Shown piece after piece: positions 1-6,124 of a stretch of 31,213 nt of DNA. The notes beneath the pieces are model-generated. The model did no database searches, was not told where the DNA came from, and worked only from the letters and a program-made list of their open reading frames with translations. Within the stretch, counting starts at the first letter, position 1. Every line of letters starts with the position of its first letter. Source of the DNA: Hyphomonadaceae bacterium UBA2389 (GTDB taxonomy: Bacteria > Pseudomonadota > Alphaproteobacteria > Caulobacterales > Aquidulcibacteraceae); NCBI GenBank assembly GCA_002343395.1, contig DDSN01000036.1:1-31213 (forward strand), written 5' to 3'. Both the position numbers and the translations under genes were made by a program.

Positions 1-310
1 CATGATCGAGTCGATGGTGACGGCGACGGCGGAGAACATTGGCGCGCTCGTGCGCGAGAAGGAAGCGACCGCGGAAGCAACCTGGAACGCGGTCTGTCTC
101 GCGGACTTCGGAGACGGCGGCGTCGCCTTCGTGGCGCAACCGCAGATTCCGCCGCGCAACGTCAACTGGTCGGCCGAGGGCAAGTGGGTTCACCTCGCGA
201 AGGAGGCGTTTGAAAAGTACTTCCTCGGCAAGATCCGCAAAGGTCAGAGCGAGCCGTTCTATGAAGGCGTCGTCATGGACATTCTCGGCATCAAGAAAGT
301 GAAAGACTGA
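1..310 (+). CDS. sqr: Sulfide:quinone oxidoreductase-type flavoprotein, C-terminal part (5' end outside window)
   Basis: The reading frame is already open at base 1 (base 1 completes a codon), so this is the last ~102 residues of a longer protein and the ATG at 2 is probably internal. The tail carries the pattern seen at the C terminus of SQR/FccB-like FAD disulfide oxidoreductases: a 'CLADFGDGG' stretch, then 'PQIPPRN', then 'GKWVHLAK', 'FEKYFLGKIR' and 'EPFYE'. Members oxidise sulfide to polysulfide or persulfide and pass electrons to quinone at the inner membrane; the catalytic cysteines and the FAD-binding Rossmann segment lie upstream and cannot be checked. trxC follows after 4 bases and a BigR-like repressor lies nearby, which supports a sulfide role. 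A relative acting on another substrate cannot be excluded from the C terminus alone. Confidence 0.75.
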   Translation, partial: MIESMVTATAENIGALVREKEATAEATWNAVCLADFGDGGVAFVAQPQIPPRNVNWSAEGKWVHLAKEAFEKYFLGKIRKGQSEPFYEGVVMDILGIKKVKD

Positions 311-314
311 CGCC

Positions 315-755
315 ATGGATGCGCTCGCCCAAGTCGCCTGCCCCGCGTGCGGCACTGGCAATCGCATTGCGCCGGGGCGCGATCACGCCGCCGCCAAATG
401 CGGGCAGTGCGGCGCGCGGCTCATTGCTGGCGCGCCAATCGACGTAGATGACGCGGCGTTCGCGAAGCACCTCCAGCACACAAAGGGGCTCGTCGTGCTT
501 GACATTTGGGCGCCCTGGTGCGGGCCGTGCCGCATGATGGCGCCGCACTTCGCGGAGGCGGCGCAGCGCTTCGCCGACAAGGCGGTGTTTCTAAAAATGA
601 ACGCCGATCAATGCCAAACCCCATCGCGCCTCGGCGTGCGTGGCATTCCCGCGATCTTTCTTTTAGAGGACGGCAAGGTCATCGCCCAGCAAGCGGGCCT
701 CATGACATCTGATCGTCTCGCCCAGTGGATTCAATCAGCAAGGAGATCTCCATGA
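315..755 (+). CDS. trxC: Thioredoxin 2 (zinc-binding thioredoxin TrxC)
   Basis: This is a 146-residue thioredoxin with an N-terminal zinc ribbon (C9-x2-C12 and C29-x2-C32), which distinguishes TrxC from TrxA. A thioredoxin fold follows, with the active site WCGPC at 68-72 and the cis-proline in 'GIPA' near residue 112. It is a cytoplasmic disulfide reductase; in the family the zinc site tunes redox behaviour under oxidative stress. The length is normal for TrxC. It starts 4 bases after the flavoprotein stop, and its TGA (753-755) overlaps the ATG of the next gene. Translation is therefore coupled and all three genes are probably one transcript. Thioredoxins can reduce persulfides, so it may clear products of the upstream sulfide oxidase; that role is inference. 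Confidence 0.93.
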   Translation: MDALAQVACPACGTGNRIAPGRDHAAAKCGQCGARLIAGAPIDVDDAAFAKHLQHTKGLVVLDIWAPWCGPCRMMAPHFAEAAQRFADKAVFLKMNADQCQTPSRLGVRGIPAIFLLEDGKVIAQQAGLMTSDRLAQWIQSARRSP

Positions 756-955
756 CCCTAGACCGCGCCGTTCTGGCTTTCGCTGGCTTCGTCGTTCTGG
801 TGAGCATCGCGCTCGCGCACTTTGTGCATCCCGCCTGGATTTGGCTCACCGTTTTCGCCGGCGCCAACATGCTGCAAGCGGCGTTTACAGGCTTTTGCCC
901 CGCGGCGCTGATCTTCAAGGCGTTCGGTGTGAAGGCTGGGTGCGCTTTCGAATAG
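752..955 (+). CDS. Small DUF2892 (YgaP-like) inner-membrane protein
   Basis: A 67-residue protein starting at the ATG at 752, preceded by an AGGAGAT ribosome-binding site at 741-747 and overlapping the trxC stop. In-frame extension to 725 is possible but has no SD. Two hydrophobic helices occupy roughly residues 6-24 and 29-50, followed by a 'GFCPAALIFKAFGVKAGC' tail. The Cys-Pro in the second helix and the closing Leu/Phe-Gly segment are typical of DUF2892, a domain also found as the membrane part of the rhodanese YgaP and as a lone gene in sulfide-detoxification (bigR-type) operons. Its exact biochemical role is not known. The final cysteine lies only four residues from the C terminus. Confidence 0.8.
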   Translation: MTLDRAVLAFAGFVVLVSIALAHFVHPAWIWLTVFAGANMLQAAFTGFCPAALIFKAFGVKAGCAFE

Positions 956-970
956 CGATCGCGCCAAACC

Positions 971-1354
971 TCAACGATGTGAAGGGCCGCCATAGAGGTC
1001 GCACAGCACGCCGATCAGTTTTTCGGCGATCGGGTCGGCGAGTCTGTAGTAGATCGTCTGCGCGTCGCGTCGCGTCGCGACCAGTCCATCCGCGCGAAGT
1101 TTCGCCAAATGTTGCGATAGAGCCGACTGGCTGAGAGGGACATGCTCGCCGAGCTCAGTCACCGACATTTCGGTTCCGCTCAGGCGGCACAGCACCGTCA
1201 AACGCTGCTCGTTCGCGAGAAGCTTCAACAGCCGCGCGGCTTCGACGGCGCGCGGCTCCAGATGCTCAACCGGGCGCGACGCTAAGCGCCGCGCCGATGC
1301 GGCGGCGCCAGCCAGCTTCTTAGCTTTGCCCTTCTTCACCGCAGCGGTCTGCAT
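971..1354 (-). CDS. ArsR-family repressor of the BigR/SqrR/YgaV sulfide-sensing type
   Basis: A 127-residue winged-helix protein. The ATG at 1354 has GGGAG ten bases upstream; the frame stays open further 5' but that part does not resemble the family. Residues 34-107 form the ArsR DNA-binding core: 'LLKLLANEQRLTVLCRLSG', a recognition helix 'LSQSALSQHLAKLRADGL' and a beta-wing ending 'TIYYRLAD'. The motif around C56 matches the first redox-sensing cysteine of BigR, SqrR and YgaV, which sense persulfide through two cysteines about 66 residues apart. Here position 122 is Gly and the only other cysteine is C118, one helical turn earlier. It is convergent with the trxC/DUF2892 unit, its likely target. 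An Arg/Lys/Ala-rich stretch (7-27) precedes the core. Confidence 0.85.
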   Translation of the reverse strand: MQTAAVKKGKAKKLAGAAASARRLASRPVEHLEPRAVEAARLLKLLANEQRLTVLCRLSGTEMSVTELGEHVPLSQSALSQHLAKLRADGLVATRRDAQTIYYRLADPIAEKLIGVLCDLYGGPSHR

Positions 1355-1428
1355 ACAGCCCCGACTCCCTACTTTAGCAACGCCGAATAAGCACGGCGGC
1401 AAGATCGGCGACAAGGGGTCCGCGAGCA

Positions 1429-1469
1429 TTGACTCGCCCGGCCGCCAGCGTAGGTGAGAGGGTTCACCT
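1429..1469 (+). promoter_or_regulatory. Candidate promoter and dyad operator upstream of the nucleoside operon
   Basis: A perfect 6-base inverted repeat, AGGTGA (1452-1457) and TCACCT (1464-1469), is separated by six bases and lies 15 bases before the GTG of the transporter gene. A -35-like TTGACT (1429-1434) sits 16 bases before a weak -10-like TAGGTG, so the dyad would cover the -10/+1 region, a classic repressor position. No regulator gene for the operon is visible in the window except the ArsR gene starting 130 bases away on the other strand. A chance palindrome remains possible. Confidence 0.35.
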
Positions 1470-1484
1470 GCTCTCGGGGGAATC

Positions 1485-2723
1485 GTGCAACACGGACAAG
1501 GCCTGATTGGGATTGTCGTCATTCTTGCGATGGCCGTCCTCGTTTCCACGAATCGGCGCGCCATCCGGCTGCGGACCATGGTCGCCGCGCTCGCCTTGCA
1601 AGCCGCGCTCGCGGCGCTTGTGCTCTACCTGCCCGCCGGCCGCGCCGCTCTCAGCGCGATGTCGAACGGGGTGCAAGCGCTCATCAATTTTTCCTCCGAC
1701 GGCATTACGATGGTGTTCGGTCCGCTCGCCAATGACGTCGGCTTCAGCTTCGCCGTCAACGTACTGCCGATCATCATCTTTTTTTCTGCGCTGATGTCGG
1801 TGCTCTACCACATTGGCGTCATGCAGCCGATCGTGAACTGGGGCGGCGGACTGCTGCGCCTTCTGCTCGGGACGGGGCGGGTCGAATCGCTGACCGCCGC
1901 CGCGAACGTGTTCGTCGGTCAAACGGAAGCGCCCTTGGTTGTGCGCCCTTATCTGGGCCAAATCAGCAACCCGCAGCTGTTCGCTATCATGACGACGGGC
2001 ATGGCTTCTGTGTCGGGTAGCGTGCTCGCCGCCTACGCGCAAATGGGCATCGACATCGACTATCTCCTCGCCGCCAGCTTCATGTCGGCGCCCGGGGGTC
2101 TGCTGATGGCGAAGATCATCATGCCGGATGAGAAAGCGCCGCGCCAAACCCAGGATGAGCCCGCCCATGTCGCCGCAACGAACCCGGAACCGGAAGCAGC
2201 GCGCCATTCCAACGTGATCATGGCCGCGGCCACCGGCGCGCAGGACGGTTTGATTCTCGCGGCCTCGATCGGCGCGATGCTGATCGCGTTCGTTTCGCTG
2301 ATCGCATTGCTGAACGGCGCGCTTGGCGCGCTCGGCGGCCTCGCGGGCTTCGAGGATATTTCGCTGCAACGTTTGCTCGGCTTCGTGTTCGCCCCGGTGA
2401 TGTGGCTGCTCGACGTGCCCTGGTCCGAGGCGCGGCAGGCCGGCGCCGCGTTTGGCGAAAAACTCATCCTCAACGAGTTCGTTGCGTTCCTTCACCTCGG
2501 CGAGATTCGCGAGACGCTCTCGCCGCGCACGGTCGCGATCACAACATTCGCGCTTTGCGGCTTCGCCAATCTGAGCTCAATCGGCATTCTTATGGCGGCG
2601 CTCAACACGCTGACGCCGAAGCGCGCGCCGGACATGGCGCGCTATGGATTGCATGTCGTCGCGGCCGGCTCGCTCTCAAACTTGATGAGCGCAGCGCTGG
2701 CGAGCTTGTTCATCCCGGGGTGA
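1485..2723 (+). CDS. nupC: Concentrative nucleoside transporter (CNT/NupC family)
   Basis: A 412-residue polytopic membrane protein starting at a GTG with a GGGGG-containing SD just upstream. Hydrophobic segments run the full length. CNT hallmarks are present: 'GQTEAPL' at 145-151, whose Gln/Glu contact nucleoside in characterised CNTs, 'SVSGS' at 175-179, and a C-terminal 'NEFVAF' plus 'CGFANLSSIGI'. Family members take up nucleosides by proton or sodium symport. A hydrophilic loop of about 30 residues near 205-235 is charged and poorly conserved. The nucleoside hydrolase starts 8 bases after its stop, so imported nucleosides are handed straight to cleavage. Ion and nucleoside specificity cannot be read here. 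Confidence 0.92.
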   Translation: MQHGQGLIGIVVILAMAVLVSTNRRAIRLRTMVAALALQAALAALVLYLPAGRAALSAMSNGVQALINFSSDGITMVFGPLANDVGFSFAVNVLPIIIFFSALMSVLYHIGVMQPIVNWGGGLLRLLLGTGRVESLTAAANVFVGQTEAPLVVRPYLGQISNPQLFAIMTTGMASVSGSVLAAYAQMGIDIDYLLAASFMSAPGGLLMAKIIMPDEKAPRQTQDEPAHVAATNPEPEAARHSNVIMAAATGAQDGLILAASIGAMLIAFVSLIALLNGALGALGGLAGFEDISLQRLLGFVFAPVMWLLDVPWSEARQAGAAFGEKLILNEFVAFLHLGEIRETLSPRTVAITTFALCGFANLSSIGILMAALNTLTPKRAPDMARYGLHVVAAGSLSNLMSAALASLFIPG

Positions 2724-2731
2724 GATAGCCT

Positions 2732-3661
2732 TTGTCGCCGCGTCCGCTCATCATCGATTGCGACCCTGGCGTTGACGACGCCGTTGCGTTGCTCCTGGCC
2801 TTCGCATCGCCGGATGTGTTTGACATCGTTGGCGTGACCACCGTCGCAGGAAACGTCTCCAGCACGCTAACGGCGCGCAATGCGTGCATCATTCGCGACA
2901 TCGCGGAGCGCGCGGACGTTCCAGTGTTCGCGGGCGCGGCTGGTCCTCTGATGGCGGAGACGGTCGAGGCCGGACACTTTCACGGCGAGAGCGGCCTGGG
3001 CGATCTCGCGATCGCCGAGCCAAGCTGCGACGTATCGGCCGCTCACGCAGTGCATTTCCTCGCCGAGACGCTCGTCGCGGCCGCGCCCAACTCAATCAGC
3101 CTTGCGGTCACGGGTCCGCTCACCAACCTTGCCCTCGCCCTACGCCTCGCGCCTGAGGTCGGGCGGGCGCTACGAGAGGTCGTGATCATGGGCGGCGCGC
3201 GCACCGAAGGCGGCAACATCACGGCGTCCGCCGAATTCAACATCTACGCCGATCCGCACGCCGCGCGTATCGTATTTGCCAGCGGATTGCCGATCGTGGC
3301 CATCGGCTTGGACGCGACGCATCAGGTACGGACCACCGATGCGCGCATGCGCGAGCTTGGCGCATTGAGCTCGGCGCGGGCGCGCGCCGCGCACCAGCTG
3401 TTGCGCTTTGGCGAACACGTGGAACGCACGCTCGCCGGTCGCGAGGGCGCTCCGCTGCACGATCCATGCCCAATTGCTTATCTGATGCGGCCGGACTTGT
3501 TCACAACCGTTCCCGCCTGCATTGCCGTTGAAACGGAGTCCACGCTTACTCGCGGTCACACGGCCGTCGAGTTTCGCCTGCAGGCGCCGACAAACACACG
3601 CTGGGCGGCCCAAGTGGACGCGGACGGCGTCTTCGACGAACTCATCGCGAGGCTCGCATGA
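2732..3661 (+). CDS. Inosine-uridine preferring nucleoside hydrolase family protein
   Basis: A 309-residue cytoplasmic N-ribohydrolase that splits ribonucleosides into base and ribose. The N-terminal calcium-binding signature 'DCDPGVDD' (residues 9-16) is intact. The mid-protein 'GGNITASAEFN' (160-170) and the C-terminal 'LHDP' (242-245, the last calcium-ligand Asp) are also present. The start is a TTG at 2732, 8 bases after the transporter stop, with only a weak SD (GGGGTGAG); the signature begins eight residues in, so the start is well constrained. The stop TGA overlaps the ribokinase ATG (ATGA), indicating coupling. The purine/pyrimidine preference is not clear from sequence. Confidence 0.93.
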   Translation: MSPRPLIIDCDPGVDDAVALLLAFASPDVFDIVGVTTVAGNVSSTLTARNACIIRDIAERADVPVFAGAAGPLMAETVEAGHFHGESGLGDLAIAEPSCDVSAAHAVHFLAETLVAAAPNSISLAVTGPLTNLALALRLAPEVGRALREVVIMGGARTEGGNITASAEFNIYADPHAARIVFASGLPIVAIGLDATHQVRTTDARMRELGALSSARARAAHQLLRFGEHVERTLAGREGAPLHDPCPIAYLMRPDLFTTVPACIAVETESTLTRGHTAVEFRLQAPTNTRWAAQVDADGVFDELIARLA

Positions 3662-4521
3662 CCGGCGTCGTACGCATCGCCGTCGTTGGCTCGGTCAATC
3701 TCGATCTCGTGGCCCGCGCCGCACGCCTGCCCGCGCCGGGCGAAACAATCGGCGGCGCGCACTTCGCACGTTACCCAGGCGGCAAAGGCGCCAACCAGGC
3801 GCTCGCCGCGCGACGCCTCGGCGCGCAGGTCGCCATGCATGGCCGCGTCGGCGCCGACGCGTTCGCGCCCGAAGCGCTCGCCTTGCTCGCGGCGGAAGGC
3901 GTCGACCTCACACACTGCGTCGTTGACGCCACCGCTCCAACCGGCGTCGCGCTCATCACTGTGTCGGGCGACGGTGAAAATCAGATCGTCGTGGCGCCGG
4001 GCGCCAACGCCGCTTTCGCGCCCTGTCACCTCGCGTCAATTGCGGCCGACGCACTGCTCTGCCAACTGGAGATACCGGTCGAGACAGTGAGCCGCGCCAT
4101 GACCGAATTCACGGGCTTCGCGGCCGTGAACCTGGCGCCAGCGCTGCCTGTTCCGGACGCGATCGTGCGCCGCGCCGACTTGCTCATCGTCAACGAAACG
4201 GAAGCGGCGTTTTACGGCGCGCCGCTGCTTGCCGCGCCGGGGCTCGTCGCCATCACCTATGGCGCGCGCGGCGCGGCCCTGTTCAGGGACGGCGCCGAAA
4301 TCGCGCGCGCGCCTGCGCCGCGCGTCGCTGTGACCGACACAACCGGCGCCGGCGACACTTTCAGCGCCGCGCTTGTGGTGGCGCTGGCGGAAGGGCGCGC
4401 ACCTCCTGAAGCACTGACCTTCGCCTGCGCCGCAGCCGGGCTAGCGACGACGCGCGCGGGCGCGCAGCCTTCGATACCGACACGCGACGAGGTGAACGCT
4501 TTCATCGCGCGCGGCGGCTAG
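3658..4521 (+). CDS. rbsK: Ribokinase (PfkB family)
   Basis: A 287-residue sugar kinase overlapping the nucleoside hydrolase by ATGA. The ribokinase order is clear: N-terminal 'GSVNLDLV' (11-18), the sugar-binding 'GGKGAN' (41-46), 'NETE' (179-182), and the PfkB signature 'DTTGAGDTF' (227-235) whose Asp is the catalytic base and whose Gly residues form the anion hole. It is slightly shorter than E. coli RbsK (about 309). It would phosphorylate ribose released by the hydrolase to ribose 5-phosphate, completing a transport-cleave-phosphorylate route. Deoxyribokinases share the fold, so activity on deoxyribose is not excluded. The next gene follows after 21 bases with its own strong SD. Confidence 0.9.
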   Translation: MTGVVRIAVVGSVNLDLVARAARLPAPGETIGGAHFARYPGGKGANQALAARRLGAQVAMHGRVGADAFAPEALALLAAEGVDLTHCVVDATAPTGVALITVSGDGENQIVVAPGANAAFAPCHLASIAADALLCQLEIPVETVSRAMTEFTGFAAVNLAPALPVPDAIVRRADLLIVNETEAAFYGAPLLAAPGLVAITYGARGAALFRDGAEIARAPAPRVAVTDTTGAGDTFSAALVVALAEGRAPPEALTFACAAAGLATTRAGAQPSIPTRDEVNAFIARGG

Positions 4522-4542
4522 CCGCTTCAAGGAGATCGCTCA

Positions 4543-5460
4543 ATGCGCAAGGTTCCAGAACTTTCGCTGCGCCAATACAAGAGCGGGGATCACGCGGCGC
4601 GCGCGGCCTTCTCCAGGGCGCTTTCGGAAGGACTGCGCGATTACGGTTTTGTCGTTCTCATCGATCATGAGGTGTCGCGCGATCTCCTCGACGCCGCCTA
4701 CGCTCTTGCGGCGGCGATCTTCGCGCAACCTGACGCGGTCAAACGGCGTTATGCGGGCGGATTGCGCGGCTACACGCCGCCCGGCGTGGAGCACGCCAAG
4801 GACAATCCCATCCCCGACCTCAAGGAGTTCTGGCAGATCGGTCACGAAACCAACGCGGCCGACAGCGCGTTTTGGGCGCCGAATGTGTGGCCCGAGCATC
4901 CGGCGGCGTTTCGCGCCACCTTTCAAGCGCTCTTTGCGGTGCTCAACGAGACCGGTTGCCTCTTGCTGGAAGCGCTCGCGCCAACGCTTGATCTCGAACC
5001 GGGCCATTTCGAGCCGCTGGTGCGCCACGGCGATTCCGTGCTCCGCGTTCTTCACTATCCCCCGATCGACTCACGTGCGGACCCGAACGCGGTGCGGTCC
5101 GCCGCGCACGAGGATATCAACCTGCTCACAATCCTCGTCGCGGCGACTGGCGCCGGACTCGAATTGCTCGACCGTGACAACACTTGGCTGCCCATCGTGA
5201 CCGACTCGAACGCGCTGATCGTCGACTCCGGAGATATGATGGCGCGCCTGACAAACAACGTCATACCCGCGACCACCCACCGGGTCGTCAACGCCGCCGC
5301 GCACGCCAGCCGCTACTCCATGCCGTTTTTCATGCACCCCACGCCAGACACATCGCTCGCCGCCCTGCCCTCCTGCATCGGCGCCGGCGCCAAGCACCCG
5401 CCGATAACAGCGGGCGCATTCCTCAACGAACGGCTCGAGGCCATTGGGCTGAAAGGTTAG
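4543..5460 (+). CDS. Isopenicillin N synthase-like 2-oxoglutarate/Fe(II) dioxygenase
   Basis: A 305-residue enzyme starting at an ATG with a strong AAGGAGAT SD. The N-terminal DIOX_N half contains 'GLRDYGFVVLIDHEVS' (30-45). The C-terminal double-stranded beta-helix has the iron triad H189-x-D191 ('HEDINLLTIL') and H246 ('TTHRVV'), and the R257-x-S259 motif ('SRYSMPFF') that binds 2-oxoglutarate. All catalytic residues are intact, so it should be active. The substrate is not evident. It lies in the nucleoside operon, two bases before tdk. Fungal thymine 7-hydroxylase and pyrimidine deoxynucleoside 2'-hydroxylase belong to this superfamily, so a nucleobase or nucleoside substrate is a reasonable inference, but the family is very diverse. 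Confidence 0.9.
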   Translation: MRKVPELSLRQYKSGDHAARAAFSRALSEGLRDYGFVVLIDHEVSRDLLDAAYALAAAIFAQPDAVKRRYAGGLRGYTPPGVEHAKDNPIPDLKEFWQIGHETNAADSAFWAPNVWPEHPAAFRATFQALFAVLNETGCLLLEALAPTLDLEPGHFEPLVRHGDSVLRVLHYPPIDSRADPNAVRSAAHEDINLLTILVAATGAGLELLDRDNTWLPIVTDSNALIVDSGDMMARLTNNVIPATTHRVVNAAAHASRYSMPFFMHPTPDTSLAALPSCIGAGAKHPPITAGAFLNERLEAIGLKG

Positions 5461-5462
5461 AC

Positions 5463-6041
5463 GTGGCCAAGCTCTATTTCTCGTACGCGGCCATGAACGC
5501 AGGCAAATCGACAATCCTGCTGCAGGCGTCCTACAATTATCGCGAGCGCGGCATGCGCACGCTGTTGTTCACGTCCTCGCTCTACGCCGATGTTGACGAA
5601 GGGCGCATCAGCTCTCGGATCGGGGTGAGCGCCGAGGCGGAGCTCTTCAGCGACTCCGACGATCTCTTCCAATGGGTGGCGCTCGAGCATGAAAATGCGA
5701 AAATCGCCTGCGTCTTCGTTGACGAGGCGCAGTTCCTGACGCCCGCTCAAGTGTGGCAGCTCGCGCGCGTCGCCGACCGGCTGAATATTCCGGTGTTGTG
5801 CTATGGCTTGCGTACGGACTTTCGCGGCGCGCTCTTTCCGGGCGCCGCCGAGCTGCTCGCGATCGCCGACAGCCTGCGCGAAGTGCGCACGATCTGCCAT
5901 TGCGGTGCGAAAGCGACGATGGTGCTTCGGCGCGATCCCTCAGGCGCCGCAGCGACAAGCGGCGAGCAAGTAGCGATCGAAAAATCGGTCTATGTCTCGC
6001 TCTGTCGCAAACACTGGGAAGACGAGATGGGCCGCGTCTGA
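5463..6041 (+). CDS. tdk: Thymidine kinase (type II)
   Basis: A 192-residue thymidine kinase. The GTG start at 5463 lies two bases after the dioxygenase stop, with AAAGG upstream; the frame is open further 5' but that part is antisense-like and not related to Tdk. The P-loop 'AAMNAGKS' is at 9-16, the catalytic-base region 'FVDEAQFL' at 85-92 (Glu89), and the zinc-binding lasso has C145-x-C147 and C181-x2-H184. A Cys3His set is a known variant of the usual Cys4. It makes dTMP from thymidine in the cytosol. Its place at the end of a nucleoside uptake operon makes sense: imported thymidine is phosphorylated directly while ribonucleosides are cleaved. Confidence 0.95.
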   Translation: MAKLYFSYAAMNAGKSTILLQASYNYRERGMRTLLFTSSLYADVDEGRISSRIGVSAEAELFSDSDDLFQWVALEHENAKIACVFVDEAQFLTPAQVWQLARVADRLNIPVLCYGLRTDFRGALFPGAAELLAIADSLREVRTICHCGAKATMVLRRDPSGAAATSGEQVAIEKSVYVSLCRKHWEDEMGRV

Positions 6042-6051
6042 TCACGGCGTT

Positions 6052-6073
6052 GGGATTGACGCCGCTCAATCCC
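6052..6073 (+). terminator. Hairpin just after tdk (possible operon end)
   Basis: A perfect 8-base stem, GGGATTGA (6052-6059) and TCAATCCC (6066-6073), with a CGCCGC loop, begins 11 bases after the tdk stop. There is no T-run after it, so it is not a canonical intrinsic terminator. It may stabilise the 3' end or assist Rho-dependent termination. Confidence 0.4.
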
Positions 6074-6124
6074 CGGGCGCACACCCTCGGCCAAGACTAA
6101 ACTGCCAACGGCGAGGAGACGCAC

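Noticed and set aside
1464..2495. A 343-codon minus-strand open frame opposite the nucleoside transporter
   Set aside because: Composition is His/Arg/Glu-rich without domains, and the opposite strand has an unmistakable CNT transporter.
5184..5462. An N-terminal extension of thymidine kinase by 93 codons
   Set aside because: The extension overlaps the active-site half of the dioxygenase gene, is Arg/His-rich, and the GTG at 5463 yields a normal-length Tdk.
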